Origin: RGDT01 sp964630925
GTDB taxonomy: Bacteria > Planctomycetota > Planctomycetia > Gemmatales > Gemmataceae
NCBI GenBank assembly: GCA_964630925.1
Contig: CAZVZK010000140.1
Location: 1 to 27,654 of the forward strand
Length of the DNA stretch: 27,654 nucleotides
Direction: 5' to 3'
Part shown: piece by piece, positions 1 to 8,402 of the stretch
How the letters are laid out: the number at the start of each line of letters is the position of its first letter
Numbering within the stretch: position 1 is the first letter of the stretch
The notes under the pieces: generated by a model
The model's database searches: none
Told to the model about the DNA's origin: nothing
What the model saw: only the letters and a program-made list of their open reading frames with translations
Made by a program: the position numbers and the translations under genes

Positions 1-16
1 TTTCGGAGGACCATCG

Positions 17-430
17 ATGACCCGCGTCTCCCTGCTCTCCCTCGCCTGCCTGATCGCACCGGCCCTCGCCGCCGACAAGGAGAAACCCAAGGTGGAAGCC
101 AAGATCTACGAGCTGCGCGTCTACCACGTCCTCCCCGGACGCATGGACGCCATGAACGCCCGCTTCCGCGACCACACCTGCAAGCTCTTCGTCAAGCACG
201 GCATGACCCTCGTCGGCTTCTGGCAGCCCTCCGACCCCGCCGAGCGCGACAAGAAGCTCATCTACATCGTCGCCCACGCCAGCAAGGAGGCCGCCGAGAG
301 GAGCTGGAAGGCGTTCCGCGAGGACAAGGACTGGATCAAGGCCCGGGACGCCTCCGAGAAGGACGGCAAGATCGTCGGCAAGATCGACGTGACCTTCATG
401 AATCCCACCGAGTACTCACTCCTCAAGTGA
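17..430 (+). CDS. Secreted NIPSNAP-family protein
   Basis: A 137-residue protein with a short N-terminal signal peptide (hydrophobic stretch about residues 4-18, likely cleavage after ALAA). The rest is one NIPSNAP-type ferredoxin-like alpha/beta barrel. It opens with KIYELRVYHVLPG, the usual first strand of the family, and continues through a KLFVKHGMTLVGFW strand-helix-strand segment and a SWKAFREDKDW helix. NIPSNAP domains belong to the dimeric alpha/beta-barrel superfamily; their biochemical role in bacteria is unknown, and planctomycetes carry many exported copies. The start is supported by GGAGGA at 5-10, six bases before the ATG. A strong GC hairpin follows the stop. The promoter lies outside the window, so operon membership upstream cannot be judged. 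The family call is good; the function is not known. Confidence 0.85.
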   Translation: MTRVSLLSLACLIAPALAADKEKPKVEAKIYELRVYHVLPGRMDAMNARFRDHTCKLFVKHGMTLVGFWQPSDPAERDKKLIYIVAHASKEAAERSWKAFREDKDWIKARDASEKDGKIVGKIDVTFMNPTEYSLLK

Positions 431-443
431 TCTCGGACGCCAC

Positions 444-469
444 CCCGCGCCCCGGCACCGGGGCGCGGG
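444..469 (+). terminator. GC-rich hairpin after the NIPSNAP gene
   Basis: A perfect 12-bp inverted repeat (left arm 444-455, right arm 458-469, loop CA) starts 14 bases after the NIPSNAP stop codon. No T-tract follows, so it is a hairpin of terminator type rather than a classical intrinsic terminator. It lies between two genes on the same strand and would separate their transcripts. Confidence 0.5.
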
Positions 470-526
470 CGCGGGCCGTTACACCGCCCGGCCTGTTGTG
501 GTCTGGATCAGCCCCCGCCGATGCGA

Positions 527-532
527 TAGGCT
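527..532 (+). promoter_or_regulatory. -10-like hexamer TAGGCT before the LCCL gene
   Basis: TAGGCT lies 58 bases before the ATG at 591. The same hexamer is found before the LRR gene (14656), and in both places TCTGG lies exactly 25 bases upstream of it (502-506 and 14631-14635). No good TTGACA-like -35 is present. It is a candidate promoter by pattern only. Confidence 0.3.
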
Positions 533-590
533 TGACCTGGGGCGCATTGCCATTTCCCCGTCCACGAAGCCCCCATCGTGAGGACCCAAC

Positions 591-1550
591 ATGCGTATCT
601 GCCGACTGGCGCTGCCCATCGCGGCCGCGGCCCTCCTGGCCGCCGCCCACGCCGCCCCCACCCCCCCCGAGAGCGACGAGAAGAAGGAGGACCGGCTCGC
701 GGCCTTCCCGGACCGCGAGGCCCGCTGCACCAACGGCAGCGTCATGAAGGTCAAACTCCTCGACGAGACCCTCACCCTGCGCACCCCCTACGGCGTCCTC
801 ACCATCCCCCTCGCCAAGGTCACCGAGATCGAGTGCGCCACCCGCATGCCCGCCGCCCTGGAGAAGCGCATCAACGCCGCCATCCTCGGCCTCGGCAGCG
901 ACGAGCAGAAGGTGCGCGACGCCAGCGCCGCCGCCCTCGCCAAACTCAAGAGGAAGGCCATCCCCGCCCTGCTCAAGGCCGAGAAGGACAAGGACCCCGA
1001 GGTCGTCGTCCGCGCCAAGCGGCTCCTGGAGGCCCTGCGCGAGGAGGCCGGCGAGGAGGAGCTCACCGTCCGCACACGCGACGTGATCCACACCGACGAC
1101 TCCAGGATCGCCGGCTTCCTCCAGACCGACGCCCTGGCCGTCCACACCGACCTGTTCGGCGAGGGCAAGCTCAAGCTCCACGACGTCGTCAGCATCAAGG
1201 TGCCGCAGAAGGAGCCGGAGGAGAAGCCCGGCGAGGTGCTGCCCAACCCCGGCCACCTGCACTCGTACCAGGCCCAGATCGGCAAGGTCTTCCGCTTCCA
1301 GGTCGTCGGCACCGTCGAGGGCTCCGTCTGGGGCACCGACGTTTACACCCTCGACACCGCCCTCGCCGCCGCCGCCGTCCACGCCGGCGTCATCCAGGCC
1401 GGCAAGACCGGCGTCGTCACCGTCAAGATCCTGCCGCCGCGCAACGCCTTCGTGGGCACGCTGCGCAACGGCGTCGCCTCGCGCAACTACGCCGTCTACC
1501 CCGGCTCGTTCGAGTTCGTCAAGGGACGCCGCCCCGCCGGCGGCGGCTGA
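591..1550 (+). CDS. Exported protein with HEAT-like and LCCL domains
   Basis: A 319-residue protein with a signal peptide (about residues 1-22, ending AHAAP). After a short charged linker there is a strand-rich segment (about 42-85). A HEAT-like helical pair follows (about 100-155: KVRDASAAALAKLKRKAIPALLK, then DPEVVVRAKRLLEAL), and then a second strand-rich segment. The C-terminal part (about 236-311) fits the LCCL domain: SVWGTDVYT, AAAVHAGVI, GVVTVKILP, RNGVASRNY and GSFEF appear in the family's order. The cysteines of animal LCCL domains are absent; the position usually given as S-I-C is occupied by alanine. LCCL domains are mostly known from eukaryotic extracellular proteins and occur sporadically in bacteria. 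The stop is three bases before the helicase start, so the two are probably co-transcribed, although their functions look unrelated. Confidence 0.75.
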   Translation: MRICRLALPIAAAALLAAAHAAPTPPESDEKKEDRLAAFPDREARCTNGSVMKVKLLDETLTLRTPYGVLTIPLAKVTEIECATRMPAALEKRINAAILGLGSDEQKVRDASAAALAKLKRKAIPALLKAEKDKDPEVVVRAKRLLEALREEAGEEELTVRTRDVIHTDDSRIAGFLQTDALAVHTDLFGEGKLKLHDVVSIKVPQKEPEEKPGEVLPNPGHLHSYQAQIGKVFRFQVVGTVEGSVWGTDVYTLDTALAAAAVHAGVIQAGKTGVVTVKILPPRNAFVGTLRNGVASRNYAVYPGSFEFVKGRRPAGGG

Positions 1551-1553
1551 CGC

Positions 1554-3431
1554 ATGGACGCCGCTGATCACTTCGCCCGCCTGACGCGCCTCCTCGAGCT
1601 GGAGTCCGAGGAGGAGGCGCGTCAGATCGCGATGTCGGCCCGGCTCACCCCGCACCAGGCCGAGGCCGGCGGGACGTGCCTCCCCGGCCTCGTCGTCCGC
1701 GACGGGGTGCCCGGCATGGGGGGGCGCTTCCTCGTCGTGCTGGCGAGGAAGGACGGCCGCCCCCTGCCGTGGACGCGCCTCGGCCCCGGCTCCCCCGTCG
1801 TCCTTACGGGCAGGGGCGAGGCGTCCCGCGGCGTCGTCAGCGAGCGCGAGCCGTCCATTATCCGCGTCGCGTTGAACGAGCCGCCGGAGGAGGATGAAGA
1901 CACCTTCCGCCTCGACCTCGCGCCCGACGAGGCCGCCCGCGTCCGCCAGCGGCGGGCGCTACAGAACGCCCGCGCCGCCGGGGGCCGCCTCGGCGACCTA
2001 CGCGAGGTGCTGCTCGGCAACGCCGCCCCATCGTTCGCCGCGATGCCGCCCGACGACCCGCTCGACGTCGGCCTCAACGCCGCCCAGCGGGAGGCCGTCT
2101 GTCTGGCACTGGCGGCGCGCGACGTGGCGGTCATCCACGGCCCGCCGGGCACGGGGAAGACGACGGCCGTCGTCGAGCTGGTCCGCCGCGCCGTCCGCGC
2201 CGGCGAGCGTGTGCTGGTGTGCGCCCCGAGCAACCTCGGCGTGGACAACGTGCTGGAGCGCCTCGTCGCCCACGGCGAGAACGCCGTCCGCCTCGGTCAC
2301 CCGGCCCGCGTGCTGCCGACGCTGCGCGAACGGACGCTCGACCTGCTGTCGGAGCGCGACACCCAGGCCCGGCACGCACGCAAGCTGTTCAAGGAGGCAT
2401 TCGCCCTGTTCCGACAGGCCGGCAAGTGGACGCGCGGCAAGCCGGAGCCGGGGTCACGCCAGTCCATGCGCCGCGAGGCCCGCGCCATGATCGCCGACGC
2501 CCGCCGCATGGAGGACGCCGCCACGGAGGCCGTCCTCGACGGCGCCTCTGTCCTGTGTTCGACGCTCACCGGCCTGGACGATGAGCTGCTGGGGGATCGC
2601 CGCTTCGGGCTTGTGGTGATCGACGAGGCGTGCCAATCGACGGAGCCGGCGTCGTGGATCGCCCTGGCCCGCGCCGGGCGCGTCGTCCTCGCCGGCGACC
2701 ATTGCCAGCTCCCGCCCACGGTCCTGTCGCCGCAGGCGGCCCGGCAGGGGTTCGGCGTCAGCCTCCAGGAGCGTGTGGCCGGCCTGTTCGCCGACGCCGT
2801 CACGCGCCGCCTCGACGTGCAATACCGCATGCACGAACGCATCATGGCCTTCCCATCGTCCGAGCTGTACGACGGCGCCCTCCTGGCCCACCCGTCCGTG
2901 GCGGGGCACCTCCTCGCGGGCCTCCCCGGGGTCGGTGACGCCGCCCTGACATCCGCCCCGCTCACGTTCATCGACACGGCGGGGGCGGGGTACGACGAGG
3001 AGAAGGAGGAGGGCGGCGAGAGCCGCCTGAACACACGCGAGGCGGCCCTGGCCGCGGCGAAGGTCCGCGCCCTGATCGCCGCCGGGGTGGCGGGCGCTCA
3101 GATCGCGGTGATCGCGCCGTACGCGGCCCAGGTGCGTCTCCTGCGCCGCCTGCTCGCCGACGTGGAGGGCGTGGAGATCGACAGCGTGGACGGATTCCAG
3201 GGCCGCGAGAAGGAGGCCGTCGTCATCACGATGGTGCGGAGCAACGCCGAGGGGGAGCTGGGCTTCCTTTCGGAGACGCGAAGGACTAATGTGGCGCTCA
3301 CACGGGCGAGGCGGTGTCTCATCATCATCGGCGACAGCGCGACGCTGGCGTGCGAGCCGTTCCACGCGCGGCTGATCGAGTATTGCGAGGGCGTCGGGGC
3401 GTACCGGACGGTGTGGGAAGAATGCGAGTGA
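1554..3431 (+). CDS. UPF1/IGHMBP2-type superfamily 1 helicase
   Basis: A 625-residue AAA/SF1B helicase. An N-terminal domain of about 180 residues holds a small barrel-like region (VVLTGRGEASRGVVSEREPSIIRVALN). The helicase motifs follow in order: Walker A GPPGTGKTT near residue 197, motif Ia VLVCAPSNLGVDN, motif II DEACQ near 356, motif III GDHCQLPPTV near 381, QYRMHERIM near 422, motif V SVDGFQGREKEAVVITMVRS near 543 and motif VI NVALTRARRCLIIIGD near 579. This set is characteristic of the UPF1/SMUBP2 group, which unwinds DNA or RNA 5' to 3' using ATP. Bacterial members are widespread and little studied. All catalytic motifs are present, so the enzyme should be active. The gene begins three bases after the LCCL gene's stop and probably depends on its transcript. 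Confidence 0.92.
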   Translation: MDAADHFARLTRLLELESEEEARQIAMSARLTPHQAEAGGTCLPGLVVRDGVPGMGGRFLVVLARKDGRPLPWTRLGPGSPVVLTGRGEASRGVVSEREPSIIRVALNEPPEEDEDTFRLDLAPDEAARVRQRRALQNARAAGGRLGDLREVLLGNAAPSFAAMPPDDPLDVGLNAAQREAVCLALAARDVAVIHGPPGTGKTTAVVELVRRAVRAGERVLVCAPSNLGVDNVLERLVAHGENAVRLGHPARVLPTLRERTLDLLSERDTQARHARKLFKEAFALFRQAGKWTRGKPEPGSRQSMRREARAMIADARRMEDAATEAVLDGASVLCSTLTGLDDELLGDRRFGLVVIDEACQSTEPASWIALARAGRVVLAGDHCQLPPTVLSPQAARQGFGVSLQERVAGLFADAVTRRLDVQYRMHERIMAFPSSELYDGALLAHPSVAGHLLAGLPGVGDAALTSAPLTFIDTAGAGYDEEKEEGGESRLNTREAALAAAKVRALIAAGVAGAQIAVIAPYAAQVRLLRRLLADVEGVEIDSVDGFQGREKEAVVITMVRSNAEGELGFLSETRRTNVALTRARRCLIIIGDSATLACEPFHARLIEYCEGVGAYRTVWEECE

Positions 3432-3545
3432 GCCCCGCCGGAGCCCGGTGCCGATGAGTAGACAACCGTCATTCCAACCCTCCCCCTCGCCGCGAGGCCC
3501 GGCGTGGGTCGGGATTGATGTCTCGCCTGACCAGGGAGAGGTCGA

Positions 3546-4511
<966 letters not shown>

Positions 4512-4525
4512 CGCGGCGTCATCCA

Positions 4526-4623
4526 GGCCACCCGGTGGGGCTGCTCTGTGCTCGGGTGGCCGGGGTCGGGCTCTGGCGAGCCCGCTCGCCCGATCCAGAT
4601 CCGCTCACGCTCCGCTCGGAGCG
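4526..4623. terminator. Hairpin cluster between convergent genes
   Basis: The 113-base gap between the desaturase and ABC-F stops holds three inverted repeats. One has 9-bp arms, GGCCACCCG at 4526-4534 and CGGGTGGCC at 4553-4561. The second is GCGAGC/GCTCGC around a two-base centre near 4576-4589. The third is CGCTCC at 4608-4613 with GGAGCG at 4618-4623. They sit where both transcripts must end, so a bidirectional terminator role is likely. There is no clear T-tract on either strand. Confidence 0.45.
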
Positions 4624-4624
4624 C

Positions 4625-6421
4625 TCACCCCTTCTTCGCCTCCAGCTCCTGCCACCGCGCGTACAGGCGTTCCACCGCCTCCTTCGCCGCCGCCAACGCG
4701 GCGCACGCCTCGCCGAAGACGACGTGGCCCGCCGTCGCGGACGACTGCACCCGCAGCTCGCACGCCTCCACCTCCGCCTCCGCCGCCAGGATCGCCGCCT
4801 CCATCCCCTCCAGCTCACGCTGCTCGTGGAAGGACAACTTCTTCGGCTTTGGCTTTGCCACGGCAGGCGCGGCCCGCGCGGACGCCGGCTTCGCGGCCTC
4901 GGCCTTCGCGGCGGCACGCTCCAGGGCCGTCAGCCACTGGGCGACGCTGGCGTAGCCGGCGGCGCCGCCGTCGCCGTCCAGGCCGATCACCTCGGTGCAG
5001 AGGCGGTCGAGCAGCTCGCGGTCGTGGCTGACCAACACCACGGCGCCGGGGAAGCCCTCCAGGCTGTCCTCCAGCACTTCCAGGGCGGGGATGTCCAGGT
5101 CGTTCGTCGGCTCGTCGAGCAGCAGCACGTCGGCGGGCTTCAGCATGAGCTGGGCGATGCACACCCGCGCCTGCTCGCCGCCCGACAGCTTGCCCACCGG
5201 CACCTCGAGCTGCTCCTCGCGGAAGAGGAACTGCTTCGCCCACGCCACGACGTGCATCTTGCGGCCCCGGAACATGAACTCGTCGCCCTGGGGCACCAGG
5301 GCGCGGCGCAAGGGGAGGGTGAGGTCGAGCGACGCCCTGCCCTGCTCGAACATCACCGAGCTGAGGCCGTCGGCGCGCGTCACCGTGCCGGCGTCGGGCT
5401 CGATGGTGCCGGCCAGGACGCGGAGGAGGGTACTCTTGCCGCTGCCGTTGGCGCCGAGGAGGCCGAGCTTGTCGCCGGGAGAGAGGGCCACGTCGAGGGC
5501 GGAGAAGAGGGGCTTGCCGCCGAGGGACTTGGCGAGGCCGGCGGCGGTGAGGAGCTTGCGCGACTGCCGGCCGGTGCCGACGAAGTCGATGCCGGCGGCG
5601 CCGGGGCCGGCGTTGCGTGTCTTCAGCTCGGCCAATTCGTCGCGGCGGGCCATCGCGTCGTCGATGCGTGAGGCGGCCTTGCGGGTGCGGGCGGCGGCCT
5701 TGCGGCCTAGCCAGTCGGTCTCGACGCGGACGCGGTTGGCGACCGACTCCTCGCGTCGGGCCTGCGCCTCCAGCAGCTCGTCGCGGCGGCGGAGGAACTC
5801 GTCGTAGCCGCCGGCGGCCCGCAGCGAGCCGGCGGGGAAGGCGCGGTTGATCTCGATGACGTCGTCGGCCACGGCACGCAGGAAGGCGCGGTCGTGGGTG
5901 GCGACGACGTAGGCGAAGCGGGACGAGCGGAGGAGCCGGCCCAGCCAGTCGATGCCCAACAGGTCCAGGTGGTTGGTCGGCTCGTCCATGAGGAGGATGT
6001 CGGGCTTGCGGGCCAGCTCGCGGGCCAGGGCCAGGCGTTTGCGCCACCCGCCGGAGAGCGTCGAGGCGTGCTGGTCGGGGTCGGTGAAGCCGACCTGGGT
6101 GAGGGTGATGGCGGCCTGGGTCTCGCGCTCGTGGTCCTCGCCGGTGAGGGCGGCGAGGACGACCTCGCGGACGGAGAGGCCGGGGGCGAAGGTGTCGTCC
6201 TGGGCGACGTAGCCGAGGACGCCGCCGCGGCGGAGGGAGCGCGTGCCGCCGTCGGGGTCGTCGCGTCCGACGAGGAGGCGGAGGAGGGTGGACTTGCCGG
6301 CGCCGTTGGGGCCGATGAGGCCGATGCGTTCGCCGACGGCGATGTCGAGCGACAGGCCGGAGAACAGGGGCCGTGGGCCGAAGGACTTGGTCAGATCCTG
6401 GACGCTCAGGAGAACGCTCAT
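4625..6421 (-). CDS. ABC-F family ATPase, Uup-like with C-terminal coiled coil
   Basis: About 598 residues with two fused ABC ATPase domains and no membrane segments, as in the ABC-F family of ribosome-associated translation factors. Domain 1 has Walker A GPNGAGKST (near residue 38), signature LSGGWRKRLALAREL and Walker B ILLMDEPTNHLD. Domain 2 has GANGSGKST, LSGGEQARVCIAQ and VLLLDEPTNDLD. The helical linker between them is rich in Arg, Ala and Glu. The last 80 or so residues form a coiled coil (HEQRELEGMEAAILAAEAEVEACEL and onward), which is the Uup C-terminal domain that binds branched DNA in E. coli. Two ATGs stand in tandem at 6424 and 6421; GAGAGG lies three bases before the first and six before the second, so 6421 is preferred. 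The substitution GGW for GGQ in the first signature is common in the family. Confidence 0.92.
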   Translation of the reverse strand: MSVLLSVQDLTKSFGPRPLFSGLSLDIAVGERIGLIGPNGAGKSTLLRLLVGRDDPDGGTRSLRRGGVLGYVAQDDTFAPGLSVREVVLAALTGEDHERETQAAITLTQVGFTDPDQHASTLSGGWRKRLALARELARKPDILLMDEPTNHLDLLGIDWLGRLLRSSRFAYVVATHDRAFLRAVADDVIEINRAFPAGSLRAAGGYDEFLRRRDELLEAQARREESVANRVRVETDWLGRKAAARTRKAASRIDDAMARRDELAELKTRNAGPGAAGIDFVGTGRQSRKLLTAAGLAKSLGGKPLFSALDVALSPGDKLGLLGANGSGKSTLLRVLAGTIEPDAGTVTRADGLSSVMFEQGRASLDLTLPLRRALVPQGDEFMFRGRKMHVVAWAKQFLFREEQLEVPVGKLSGGEQARVCIAQLMLKPADVLLLDEPTNDLDIPALEVLEDSLEGFPGAVVLVSHDRELLDRLCTEVIGLDGDGGAAGYASVAQWLTALERAAAKAEAAKPASARAAPAVAKPKPKKLSFHEQRELEGMEAAILAAEAEVEACELRVQSSATAGHVVFGEACAALAAAKEAVERLYARWQELEAKKG

Positions 6422-6442
6422 CATCGGCCTCTCGGGGCGGAC

Positions 6443-6448
6443 AGTGTA
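6443..6448 (-). promoter_or_regulatory. -10-like TACACT before the ABC-F gene
   Basis: On the minus strand TACACT lies about 18-21 bases before the tandem ATGs. A perfect TTGACC is present at 6472-6477 (minus strand), but the spacing of 23 bases is too long for a normal -35/-10 pair. This is a weak promoter candidate. Confidence 0.25.
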
Positions 6449-6526
6449 TGGATGGCAGAAGCGGGGGCGCGGGTCAAGGGCGAGGACGTGGCCGGGCAGG
6501 AGTCACATGCGCACTTCCGCCCCCGA

Positions 6527-6601
6527 GTGAGCAGGTGACTCTGGCGTCGACGGACGCACCACGTCGCGGATCGTCAGCGAGTGCGTGAGTCACCTGCTCA
6601 C
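6527..6601. repeat. Perfect 14-bp inverted repeat with nested inner stem
   Basis: GTGAGCAGGTGACT at 6527-6540 is exactly complementary to AGTCACCTGCTCAC at 6588-6601, across 47 bases. Inside, ACGCAC (6554-6559) pairs with GTGCGT (6581-6586). The whole could fold into one long stem-loop or be the ends of a very small mobile element. No target-site duplication is evident. It is not next to any gene end, which argues against a simple terminator. Confidence 0.6.
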
Positions 6602-6947
6602 ATGGCCACTTGCCCACCTCGCGCACGTACCCGGCGGGGAGCACTGCCCGTGAGCGTCGATGGCCGCCCCTGTTCGGCGACACCCTCATTCGGACAGGCC
6701 AGAACAGGCCGTAGGGGGGCGACGGCCACTCAGCTCTTCGCTTATCCATCTGCCGGGGCCACCCCGCCGCGCTCGTGTCGCCTCGCCGAGGGCCGTCCTT
6801 TCTTCCCCGCCGCAGCGGCCCCGACAGCCGAGGCGCGCGGTTACGGCGTGGGGCGCTGTCTGCCGCACCCGCTCCCGGCCTGGGGCCTGAACGGTTGGGG
6901 GACGGAACGGGGCCCGGGAGCGGATCGCGGATCGGCACGGATTGTCC

Positions 6948-6976
6948 TTGACGGGGGCGTGGCCGTGCTGTGTGAT
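6948..6976 (+). promoter_or_regulatory. Sigma70-like promoter P1 upstream of the hydrolase
   Basis: TTGACG (6948-6953), 17 bases, then TGTGAT (6971-6976). The -35 matches consensus at 5 of 6 positions and the -10 at 4 of 6, with ideal spacing. Transcription would start near 6983 and give a leader of over 200 nt that passes through the palindrome at 7009-7024. Confidence 0.35.
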
Positions 6977-7008
6977 AGGCGACGTGGCGCGGGATCGAAT
7001 GACTATAT

Positions 7009-7024
7009 ATAACAGAATTGTTAT
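7009..7024. promoter_or_regulatory. AT-rich palindrome, possible operator
   Basis: ATAACA and TGTTAT form 6-bp inverted arms around GAAT. The stretch 7003-7024 is the most AT-rich run I noticed in the window. It lies between promoter-like elements P1 and P2, which suits a repressor site. No regulator gene is adjacent. Confidence 0.35.
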
Positions 7025-7047
7025 GCACTATCGGGGGCGGCTTGTCC

Positions 7048-7076
7048 TTGAGCGGATCGGCTGCGGCGAATAGAAG
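7048..7076 (+). promoter_or_regulatory. Sigma70-like promoter P2 upstream of the hydrolase
   Basis: TTGAGC (7048-7053), 17 bases, then TAGAAG (7071-7076). The sequence TTGTCCTTGA covers the -35 here (7042-7051) and in P1 (6942-6951), exactly 100 bases apart. Both hexamers are partial matches to consensus, so this is a candidate only. Confidence 0.3.
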
Positions 7077-7215
7077 TGTGAGTCACGGCAGGATTTGGAG
7101 TCAACGGAGCGCCAGCCCCGGCCGCTGGGGCCCAGGGTTCGGCTCGACACAGTTTCAGCCCCGAGTGAACCGCGTCTGGTTATCGTTCCCCACGCGAAGA
7201 GCAAGAGGGCAGTCG

Positions 7216-8115
7216 ATGGTCAGCCCAGAAGCAGAACAACTGAAGCACCGGCTCGCCGACTTCGCCGCGCGGCTCTCGGGCTGCGGCACGGTAGCTGAGA
7301 TGCGCGCCCTGTTCTCCATCTTTTCGGAGATCACGGAGAAGCCGGCTGGGGTCACCTGGGCCGAGGTGGATGCGGGCGGGGTGCCTGGCATCTGGGCCGA
7401 CGCGGACGGCGGGGCGAAGGATCGCGTGATCCAGTACCTGCACGGAGGCGGCTACGCGATCGGTGACGCGCACTCCTACAACCATTTTACCGGGCACCTC
7501 GCCAAAACGGCCGGCTGCCGCGTGCTCTGCCTGGACTACCGGCTGGCTCCCGAGCACCCCTACCCGGCAGCGCTCACGGATTCGACGGCCGCCTACGGGT
7601 GGCTGCTCCGACAGGGGTGGAAGCCAGAGTGCCTGGCGCTCGCGGGCGACTCGGCCGGCGGCGGGCTGACGCTGGCCACCCTGCTCGCGCTACGCGACGC
7701 CGGGACGGCGCTCCCGGCCGCGGCGGTACCCATCTCGCCCTGGGCGGACATGGAAGCGGCCGGGGCGACGATGACGACCAACGCGGGACAGGACGTGCTG
7801 ATCCAGCGTCCGATGCTCCTCGGCATGGCCGCGATGTTTCTCAACGGCCACGACGCGAGGGATCCGCTGGCCTCACCGATTCACGCCGACTTCACCGGCC
7901 TGCCTCCCCTGTGTATTCAGGTCGGCGGCCACGAGACCCTCCTCGACGATGCCAGGAGGGTTGCCGGCGCGGCCCAGAAAGCGGGTGTCAACGCGACGTT
8001 GGATGTCTTCCCCGATATGCAACACATCTTCCAGATCGGCGCGGGACGTGTTCCGGAGTCCAATGAGGCGATCGCCAGGATCGGCGCGTTCCTGCGATCT
8101 CGATTGGGCTTGTAG
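7216..8115 (+). CDS. Alpha/beta hydrolase, hormone-sensitive-lipase (HSL) family esterase
   Basis: A 299-residue serine hydrolase without signal peptide, so probably cytoplasmic. It carries the HSL-family oxyanion motif HGGG (residues 76-79), LDYRLAPEHPYPAAL, the nucleophile elbow GDSAGG (Ser146), the likely catalytic Asp in HETLLDD (about 244) and His270 in DMQHIF. Such enzymes hydrolyse esters of short to medium acyl chains; the natural substrate is unknown. The frame stays open upstream to 7018, but the ATG at 7216 is preceded by AGAGGG (7204-7209) at six bases and matches the usual start of the family. The gene stands alone, with its own upstream region. Its codon choice looks less extreme in third-position G/C than its neighbours, which may indicate transfer, but I have not measured this. 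Confidence 0.92.
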   Translation: MVSPEAEQLKHRLADFAARLSGCGTVAEMRALFSIFSEITEKPAGVTWAEVDAGGVPGIWADADGGAKDRVIQYLHGGGYAIGDAHSYNHFTGHLAKTAGCRVLCLDYRLAPEHPYPAALTDSTAAYGWLLRQGWKPECLALAGDSAGGGLTLATLLALRDAGTALPAAAVPISPWADMEAAGATMTTNAGQDVLIQRPMLLGMAAMFLNGHDARDPLASPIHADFTGLPPLCIQVGGHETLLDDARRVAGAAQKAGVNATLDVFPDMQHIFQIGAGRVPESNEAIARIGAFLRSRLGL

Positions 8116-8213
8116 GCCCAGGGCCAGCACAAGCCGCCTCAGGAACGGTGCCCCATCCCTTCCCAGACTCTGACGCACCGGCCCGGCGTACCCCGCCCGC
8201 CCGACACCGACAC

Positions 8214-8243
8214 GGCGCGGCTAACGCCGGCTCACGCCGCGCC
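8214..8243 (+). terminator. Hairpin downstream of the hydrolase
   Basis: GGCGCGGC (8214-8221) and GCCGCGCC (8236-8243) form a perfect 8-bp stem with a 14-base loop, about 100 bases after the hydrolase stop. No T-tract follows. It is a possible terminator in the 287-base gap before the next gene. Confidence 0.3.
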
Positions 8244-8325
8244 TCAACCCCTCGTGCTCAAGGGCCACGCCTCATCATCGCCCTCTCATCGTGTGCCCCC
8301 TATGCATGGCGGATGGGCGGCCCGT

Positions 8326-8348
8326 CCGGCGCGATCCCCTCGCGCCGG
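8326..8348 (+). promoter_or_regulatory. Stable hairpin upstream of the PQQ-like gene
   Basis: CCGGCGCGA (8326-8334) and TCGCGCCGG (8340-8348) form a perfect 9-bp stem with a five-base loop, ending 54 bases before the ATG at 8403. It could be a terminator protecting the gene from read-through or a leader structure. The rest of 8116-8402 holds no gene I can support. Confidence 0.35.
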
Positions 8349-8402
8349 CGTGGGGTTCAACCTTCTGACAACCATTCCGCACTCATCCGGAGCCACGTCA
8401 CG

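Larger units (their letters stand above)
6425..7215. other. Long intergenic region, no convincing gene
   Basis: This gap of about 790 bases lies between the starts of two divergent genes. Open frames exist on both strands (for example 6581-7012 + and 6474-7028 -), but they are Arg/Pro/Gly-rich, lack recognisable domains and ribosome sites, and overlap each other. What I can see is a 14-bp inverted repeat at 6527-6601, two promoter-like elements at 6948 and 7048, and an AT-rich palindrome at 7009-7024. The last part (about 7000-7215) is less GC-rich than the surrounding genes. Confidence 0.6.

Noticed and set aside
6474..7028. Overlapping open frames on both strands (6581-7012 + and 6474-7028 -) in the long gap
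   Set aside because: Both are Arg/Pro/Gly-rich without domains or ribosome sites, overlap each other, and run through the inverted repeat and promoter-like elements. They fit random open frames in GC-rich DNA.
7009..7030. Integron attC-like site around TAACAGAATTGTTATGCACT
   Set aside because: The arms only partly match the attC core (the GTTRRRY box is violated), there is no imperfect long hairpin, and no integrase gene is present.
7018..7215. N-terminal extension of the hydrolase from a TTG at 7018
   Set aside because: No ribosome site; the added 66 residues are low complexity and cross promoter P2. The ATG at 7216 has AGAGGG and matches the family start.
8148..8402. Upstream extension of the PQQ-like protein
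   Set aside because: The added segment is not protein-like, contains two hairpins and would bury the signal peptide in the interior.
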